Source: Gammaproteobacteria bacterium
GTDB taxonomy: Bacteria > Pseudomonadota > Gammaproteobacteria > Porifericomitales > Porifericomitaceae
NCBI GenBank assembly: GCA_028817255.1
Contig: JAPPQA010000087.1
Coordinates: 1 to 10,620, forward strand
Direction of reading: 5' to 3'
DNA: 10,620 bases
Shown here: piece by piece, positions 6,980-10,620 of the stretch
How the letters are laid out: each line of letters starts with the position of its first letter
Numbering within the stretch: the first letter of the stretch is position 1
Notes under the pieces: model-generated
The model's input: only the letters and a program-made list of their open reading frames with translations
Told to the model about the DNA's origin: nothing
Databases searched by the model: none
Position numbers and translations under genes: made by a program

Positions 6980-6995
6980 GAGCAAAGCCCTGAAA

Positions 6996-7676
6996 GTGCA
7001 TATACTAGCTCTGGAAACCAGCACCGAGATCCGTTCCGCGGCACTGTACTGCGACGGCGCCACACGCTCGCTCCAGGAGAGCGGCCGCGGCCGCCACGGC
7101 GAGCGGTTGCTGCCTATGATCGAGCATCTGCTGGCAGAGGCCGGGATCGCTCTGCGACAACTGGATGCCATCGGTTTCGGCAGAGGCCCCGGCTCCTTCA
7201 CCGGGGTGCGTATCGCTGCCGGCACTGTCCAGGGGCTCGCCTACGGTTGCGACCTGGGAGTCGTGCCGGTATCTACGCTGGCGGCCCTGGCCCAGGGTGC
7301 CGGCGGCATCCGCAACGACGTGCTGAGTGCCATAGACGCCCGCATGGGAGAACTTTACTGGGGCGCCTACCGTGCCGACGCGCAGGGATTGATGCAAGCG
7401 GTGGACGAAGACCGGTTGCTGGCCTCGCCCGCCGAGGCGCCGGTCCCCGACGGCTCCGGCTGGTACGGAGTCGGTTGCGGCTGGAAAGAGCATGCGGAAA
7501 CCCTGCGCCAACGACTACAAGGACGGTTGCAAGGCTGGGACGGAGACTGCGCGCCCCTGGCGGAAAACCTGGTGCCGCTGATACTTGAGAGTTGCCGCCG
7601 GGGGAAGCTGCAAACGCCGGAACAGGCAATCCCCGTTTACCTGCGGGCGCGGGTCGCCGCACCGCGCCGCGCCTGA
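6996..7676 (+). CDS. tsaB: tRNA N6-threonylcarbamoyladenosine biosynthesis protein TsaB
   Basis: TsaB (YeaZ) is the non-catalytic partner of TsaD and TsaE in forming t6A at position 37 of ANN-decoding tRNAs. The 226-aa product is close to E. coli TsaB (231 aa). It has the N-terminal ILALETSTE strand of the ASKHA fold (3-11), RHGERLLP (33-40), the strongly conserved GRGPGSFTGVRIA (62-74), SAIDARMGELYW (111-122) and a C-terminal YLR. As normal for TsaB, it lacks the metal-binding histidines of TsaD. The start is the GTG at 6996, directly before the conserved N-terminal strand; no Shine-Dalgarno sequence is visible upstream and a hairpin lies close by, so initiation may be weak. It is divergent from the lolC/E operon. 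Confidence 0.95.
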   Translation: MHILALETSTEIRSAALYCDGATRSLQESGRGRHGERLLPMIEHLLAEAGIALRQLDAIGFGRGPGSFTGVRIAAGTVQGLAYGCDLGVVPVSTLAALAQGAGGIRNDVLSAIDARMGELYWGAYRADAQGLMQAVDEDRLLASPAEAPVPDGSGWYGVGCGWKEHAETLRQRLQGRLQGWDGDCAPLAENLVPLILESCRRGKLQTPEQAIPVYLRARVAAPRRA

Positions 7677-7756
7677 GAGGAATAGATGCTTGCTCCCTTG
7701 CAATACCTCCGCCAACACCATCCCAAGGGCCATAGGTGCCGGACCGCTACACGGCA

Positions 7757-7786
7757 TTGCCGCCGCCGGCGGCGGTCTGCTACGAT
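7757..7786 (+). promoter_or_regulatory. Candidate extended -10 promoter with internal palindrome, upstream of the methyltransferase
   Basis: TTGCCG (7757-7762) and TACGAT (7781-7786) are 18 bp apart, and TGC immediately before the hexamer completes an extended -10 (TGnTANNNT). Transcription would start near 7793, about 40 nt before the TTG start. A perfect 16-bp palindrome, CCGCCGCCGGCGGCGG (7760-7775), fills most of the spacer and could be an operator. Confidence 0.45.
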
Positions 7787-7833
7787 TCCCCCGATTTGCC
7801 CGATTTGCCCGTCTCTTCCCGGAGGCCATCGCC

Positions 7834-8535
7834 TTGTCGAATCGCACGCTGCAACTGGACGACCGGCTTTACCGCTACCTGCTGTCCGTTTCCCTGCGCG
7901 AGCCTCCGGTCGCGGCCCGTCTGCGCAGGGCCATGGCGACCCATCCCCAGGGCAATATGCAAATCGCGCCGGAGCAGGGGCAGTTTATGGCCCTGCTGGT
8001 ACAGGCATTGCAAGCGCGCAGGGCCCTGGAGATCGGGGTATTCACAGGCTACAGCGCTTTGTGCGTAGCCCTGGCCCTTCCGAAAGACGGACTCCTGGTG
8101 GCCTGCGAAATTGATGCCGGGCATGCCCGGACGGCGCAACGCTACTGGCGGCAGGCAAAGGTGGAACGCAAGATCGACCTGCGGCTGGCCCCGGCCCTGG
8201 ATACCCTGGAGCAACTGCAACGGGCAGGACAGAAGGAGAGTTTCGACTTCGTTTTTATAGACGCCCACAAACCGGAATATCCGGCGTACTATGAACATGC
8301 ATTGCGGCTGCTTCGGCCCGGCGGGCTAATCGCGATAGATAACACGCTCTGGTCCGGCAGGCCCGCGGACTCCACCCGGCGCGACCGGGATACCCGCGCA
8401 ATTCGCAAGTTCAACCGGGCGCTACTGCAGGATCGCAGGGTTGCGATCAGCCTGGTGCCGGTCGCCGACGGCCTGACGCTGGCCCTGAAACCCCGGATAC
8501 GGCCGCAACCGAAGCCACGGGCCCGGCGCGGCTGA
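7834..8535 (+). CDS. Class I SAM-dependent O-methyltransferase (caffeoyl-CoA OMT-like family)
   Basis: Predicted cation-dependent O-methyltransferase; the substrate is unknown. From TTG 7834 the protein has 233 aa and starts MSNRTLQLDDRLYRYLL, typical for the bacterial family. GGAGG (7821-7825) lies 8 nt upstream, which supports the TTG; the only upstream ATG, at 7585, would overlap tsaB by 92 nt. SAM-binding motif I is LEIGVFTGYSA (65-75), followed by CEID. FDFVFIDAHK gives metal ligand D143, and IDN gives D169-N170, at the 26-residue spacing known from plant CCoAOMT. The usual FIDADK reads FIDAHK, a change at a non-ligand position. The C-terminus ends in a proline- and arginine-rich basic tail. 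It follows tsaB on the same strand after 157 nt but has its own candidate promoter. Confidence 0.9.
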   Translation: MSNRTLQLDDRLYRYLLSVSLREPPVAARLRRAMATHPQGNMQIAPEQGQFMALLVQALQARRALEIGVFTGYSALCVALALPKDGLLVACEIDAGHARTAQRYWRQAKVERKIDLRLAPALDTLEQLQRAGQKESFDFVFIDAHKPEYPAYYEHALRLLRPGGLIAIDNTLWSGRPADSTRRDRDTRAIRKFNRALLQDRRVAISLVPVADGLTLALKPRIRPQPKPRARRG

Positions 8536-8571
8536 ACAGCCTGCCGAAGGGCCGACCGCCGCCCAGCCGTC

Positions 8572-8757
8572 TCAGCAACGCAGGCAACGGACCCGGGCGA
8601 AGATCTCATCCCGGTCGCCGTCTTCCATGGCGTAATCGAGCAGCACCCGCAATACCTTGTCTATATCCTGCAGGTCGTACTGCTCTCCCATCTCCTCCAG
8701 AAAGTGTAGATGGTCCTCATTGATATTGAATTGACGCCCGATCTTTTCTCCCGCCAT
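8572..8757 (-). CDS. Small conserved-looking protein, ribbon-helix-helix-like, with C-terminal CXXC
   Basis: I do not recognise the family. The 61-aa product has a short basic strand (about residues 4-11, EKIGRQFN), a helix EDHLHFLEEMGEQY (13-26), a turn, then a second helix through DKVLRVLLDYAME. This strand-helix-helix order resembles ribbon-helix-helix DNA-binding proteins, by pattern only. The protein ends in RCLRC, placing a CXXC pair at the very C-terminus. Start 8757 is chosen because GGGAGG lies 7 nt upstream; the in-frame ATG at 8763 is only 1 nt from that site. It lies 120 nt after the large surface-protein gene on the same strand and converges on the methyltransferase gene with a 36-nt gap. 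Alternatives are a small regulator, an antitoxin-like protein without visible toxin, or a metal-binding protein. Confidence 0.75.
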   Translation of the reverse strand: MAGEKIGRQFNINEDHLHFLEEMGEQYDLQDIDKVLRVLLDYAMEDGDRDEIFARVRCLRC

Positions 8758-8810
8758 CAGCATACCTCCCTACTTACGTAACCTCCTGCCAACGCCGGCC
8801 AGGGACCGGC

Positions 8811-8828
8811 ACGAAACTATCATTTCGT
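8811..8828. promoter_or_regulatory. Perfect 6-6-6 inverted repeat upstream of the small gene
   Basis: ACGAAA (8811-8816) and TTTCGT (8823-8828) flank CTATCA. The dyad lies about 55-70 bp upstream of the small gene's start and could be its operator, possibly an autoregulatory one if the product is a ribbon-helix-helix protein. That link is inference. Confidence 0.35.
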
Positions 8829-8834
8829 CCACCA

Positions 8835-8895
8835 CGCCGGCACCGCCAGAGCCGCTGGGGGCCGGCAACGTTTGCCCCTAGGGCAAGGACTCTTC
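8835..8895. other. Palindromic DNA at the end of the surface-protein gene
   Basis: A GCCGGC (8836-8841) and a second GCCGGC (about 8861-8866) bracket a CCAG/CTGG inner stem, and TTGCCC-CTA-GGGCAA forms a 6-3-6 dyad over the stop codon of the surface-protein gene (about 8872-8886). These could fold into hairpins at the 3' end of that transcript. There is no T run, so a classical intrinsic terminator is not supported. Confidence 0.3.
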
Positions 8896-10620
8896 CCGAA
8901 CGGGAATCGGTTCCTCCTCCGGCAATGTCTCTTCGTCGTCCTCGCCGAATGAAAAGTCCTCCTCGGGCAAGCCGTCATCGTCCAAACCATCTTCCTCTCC
9001 CCCGGCAAAGAGAGCCCGAAACTCCCGGCGGTAGTTGAGAAAATCTTCAAGTTCCTCCTGGTATTCCTCCAGCAGCTGCTCGGCTTTCTCCCTCGCCCTT
9101 TCGGTCGCCGTCGCCGTATCCAGGTAGTCCTGCAATTCCTGCACCCTGGCCTCCAGGTCCTCGATTATGCCGTCCAGTTGCACCTCGTCCACATCGGGGG
9201 CGCAACCTTCCAGTTCCTCGCACTGCGACAGCGACAGGGCCAGTCCCTGTCCGATAGCGCTGAACAGCGCCAGCTCCTCCTCCAGCAGGGCGAGGTCTAT
9301 ACTGGTAATCTCCTCCGTCTGCGTCAAATTACTGGCCGGGTTGTTGAAGGTCACCAAAAACCCGACGGCGGCAAGACCCAGGTCGGTAATGTATTGTTGC
9401 AGGGAGGAACTCAGGTTGATGCCGCGGGCACGGCTGAGCAAGCTGAGGGTAGAACTAACGAAGGCCCCCGGGGAAACGGCGAACTGCAAATCCCCCCCGG
9501 CGAGTTCCATCACCAGTTGGCGCGCGTTTACGATCCCCCTGTCAGTAACGAGGGCAGCGCTTCCGGCATAGATCCTGCGCTCGCCATTGATGACCTCGAT
9601 ATCGCCAGTGCCGCCCAGAGAGCCAACCTTGTCGTTAACCGCCACCAGGATCGCCTCCTGTTCCGATCCGGCGGCGCTTTCCAGGTCATCCGGGCCACTC
9701 GCCCCGGCAGCGATATCCGCTTCCAGCACGATGTCGCCAGCCATCAGAACCAGCGTCCCCGGAACGACGATAGCACTCTCCACCGTAACCCGGGCGGCAT
9801 CTATAGAGGCGGCCGCCGAGGCGCCAGCCGCATCGCGCACCGCCAGCGGCGGCGGCAACGGCTCCATTTCCCCCGGGAAGGCAAGGGGCGGCGACTGCGT
9901 GCCGCCAATGAGCACCGGCCCCGGGAATCCTTGCAGGTCAGGCAACTGGATACGCGTGACTCCATCTACTGGCGGATCCGACGACACCGGGTTGATCACG
10001 AGTTCCCCTCCCACAGAGGCAGGAAGCACTGCCAGGTAGGCGCCTGCGTCCGGCGCCGCCACGCTCCCCTGCAAAAATTCAATACTCGCATACGTCGCTA
10101 AGATTGCCTCAATCATGGGCGCCGCCGGCGTGAGAGGGCTATCGGTGCGCAGGAGGACGCAGCCGGAAGCCCGGGCACAACCCCCCGTCCGGTCCATGTA
10201 GATCGTCAGCGGGCCGGCAAGCAGACTCATGTCCAGGGTATCTCCGCCAGCGCCTCCATCCACCGCCCTAGCCACGCCGCCGCCATCGAATCGAAAAGTG
10301 TCCCCCTCCGAGCCCCCGAAGATATCCATGCTCACGTTGCCGCCCGCGTTCAGCTCGAACGTGTCAGCGCCTCCCTCTCCCGACACGCTCCCCGTCAACG
10401 ATGCGCTCAGGGCAAACGTATCCGCTCCCGAGCCTCCCAGCAGATCCCCCGTGTGCGCTCCGTTCACCGTGAACGCGTCCGCTCCGCTGCCTCCCTGCAT
10501 GTCCTCCACCGCGCTGAAGCCCAGGCTTTGACCGCCACTCTCGTAACTGTCCGTCGCCCCCAGCGTCCACGTCGAGGCCGCGTCAAGTCCGCTCAGTCGA
10601 TCCGAACCGTGACCGCCTCC
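8878..10620 (-). CDS. Large repeat-containing surface/secreted protein, C-terminal 580 aa (5' end outside window)
   Basis: The frame stays open to the window edge; a GTG at 10509 is internal, not the start. In the visible 580 aa: (1) residues 1-130 carry five GGxGxDx(F/L)-type motifs spaced 19-21 residues apart, plus one at the edge, with a TWTLGA...LGFSAVEDMQGG segment typical of giant adhesins; (2) about 130-250, a linker with C148 and C154 in CARASGC; (3) about 250-400, strand-rich repeats such as GTLVLMAGDIVLEADIAAG, resembling filamentous-hemagglutinin beta-helix rungs; (4) about 400-482, a more hydrophobic part with C467 and C473 in CEELEGC; (5) 483-538, a charged heptad-like helix, probably coiled coil; (6) 539-580, a very acidic tail. 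Probably exported and surface-bound, maybe by two-partner secretion, but the N-terminal signal is not visible. No beta-barrel, LPXTG or toxin domain is seen. Confidence 0.8.
   Translation of the reverse strand, partial: GGGHGSDRLSGLDAASTWTLGATDSYESGGQSLGFSAVEDMQGGSGADAFTVNGAHTGDLLGGSGADTFALSASLTGSVSGEGGADTFELNAGGNVSMDIFGGSEGDTFRFDGGGVARAVDGGAGGDTLDMSLLAGPLTIYMDRTGGCARASGCVLLRTDSPLTPAAPMIEAILATYASIEFLQGSVAAPDAGAYLAVLPASVGGELVINPVSSDPPVDGVTRIQLPDLQGFPGPVLIGGTQSPPLAFPGEMEPLPPPLAVRDAAGASAAASIDAARVTVESAIVVPGTLVLMAGDIVLEADIAAGASGPDDLESAAGSEQEAILVAVNDKVGSLGGTGDIEVINGERRIYAGSAALVTDRGIVNARQLVMELAGGDLQFAVSPGAFVSSTLSLLSRARGINLSSSLQQYITDLGLAAVGFLVTFNNPASNLTQTEEITSIDLALLEEELALFSAIGQGLALSLSQCEELEGCAPDVDEVQLDGIIEDLEARVQELQDYLDTATATERAREKAEQLLEEYQEELEDFLNYRREFRALFAGGEEDGLDDDGLPEEDFSFGEDDEETLPEEEPIPVREESLP

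Larger units (their letters stand above)
6776..6995. other. Divergent intergenic region between the lolC/E gene and tsaB
   Basis: This 220-bp region is very GC-rich. It holds the permease promoter (6786-6816), a CTGCCG/CGGCAG dyad with an inner CGAC/GTCG pairing (6879-6909), a TTAATAT element near 6944-6950 that may be the tsaB -10, and a hairpin (6958-6979) just before tsaB. No gene was seen. Confidence 0.5.

Noticed and set aside
6787..7065. Minus-strand frames running from the tsaB region into the lolC/E upstream region as an N-terminal permease extension
   Set aside because: The permease's conserved N-terminus starts at ATG 6775; upstream residues are arginine-rich, and the promoter TATAAT lies between.
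7585..7833. Upstream ATG start for the methyltransferase (316 aa form)
   Set aside because: It would overlap tsaB by 92 nt and add arginine- and proline-rich residues foreign to the family, while TTG 7834 has a well-placed GGAGG and yields the family's usual N-terminus.
7686..8114. Open frame starting at ATG 7686 with a GAGG site just after tsaB
   Set aside because: The ribosome binding site is tempting, but the translation is arginine- and proline-rich, unlike any family I know, and most of it overlaps the methyltransferase gene in another frame.
8572..8757. Toxin-antitoxin pair built on the small protein
   Set aside because: No toxin-sized gene is adjacent; the neighbours are a methyltransferase gene on the other strand and the surface-protein gene.
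9178..10101. Plus-strand 307-codon frame opposite the surface-protein gene
   Set aside because: It is a shadow of the GC-rich minus-strand gene; the composition is low-complexity and no motif is recognisable.
10230..10620. Classical RTX calcium-binding repeats
   Set aside because: The GGxGxDx motifs are about 20 residues apart, not in nonapeptide tandem, so a standard calcium-filled parallel beta-roll is not supported.

Overview
The window is GC-rich, gene-dense chromosomal DNA, most likely from a gammaproteobacterium. Three gene sets point there: the ClpS/ClpA adaptor-unfoldase pair, a LolCD-type lipoprotein exporter (so a Gram-negative envelope), and TsaB. The proteins closely resemble gammaproteobacterial versions, but genus and species cannot be fixed from the sequence. 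No rRNA, tRNA, CRISPR array, transposase, integrase or phage gene was seen.

Layout, left to right. Bases 1-230 are non-coding, with a strong hairpin and three tandem 19-bp repeats that run into the end of aceA. aceA (isocitrate lyase, minus strand, about 231-1595) is divergent from clpS-clpA (plus strand, 2074-4757) across a 478-bp intergenic region with an AT-rich core and candidate promoters for both sides. lolD and a lolC/E-type permease (minus strand, 4794-6775) converge on clpA; their ATGA junction overlaps. tsaB (6996-7676) is divergent from the permease gene. It is followed by a class I SAM-dependent O-methyltransferase that very probably starts at a TTG (7834-8535) and has its own candidate promoter. 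On the minus strand at the right are a small unrecognised gene (8572-8757) and the 3' end of a very large predicted surface protein (8878 to beyond 10620).

Functions. Most of the window is housekeeping: glyoxylate shunt (AceA), N-degron and regulated proteolysis (ClpS feeding ClpAP), outer-membrane lipoprotein release (LolD with its permease) and tRNA t6A37 modification (TsaB). The accessory part is the right end: a repeat-rich, probably secreted protein with spaced GGxGxDxF motifs, beta-helix-like segments, two CX5C pairs, a coiled coil and an acidic tail, followed by a small gene that looks like a ribbon-helix-helix protein ending in CXXC.

Regulatory points. clpS and the lolC/E gene each have a perfect TATAAT box so close to the start codon that their transcripts would be essentially leaderless, and both boxes sit 19 bp from a TTGC-type -35. 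The aceA promoter candidate lies far upstream and implies a leader of about 320 nt. The methyltransferase promoter candidate carries a perfect 16-bp GC palindrome between its -35 and -10. I did not find a clearly new multi-gene system; the best leads are the surface protein with its small neighbour and the leaderless-promoter pattern.
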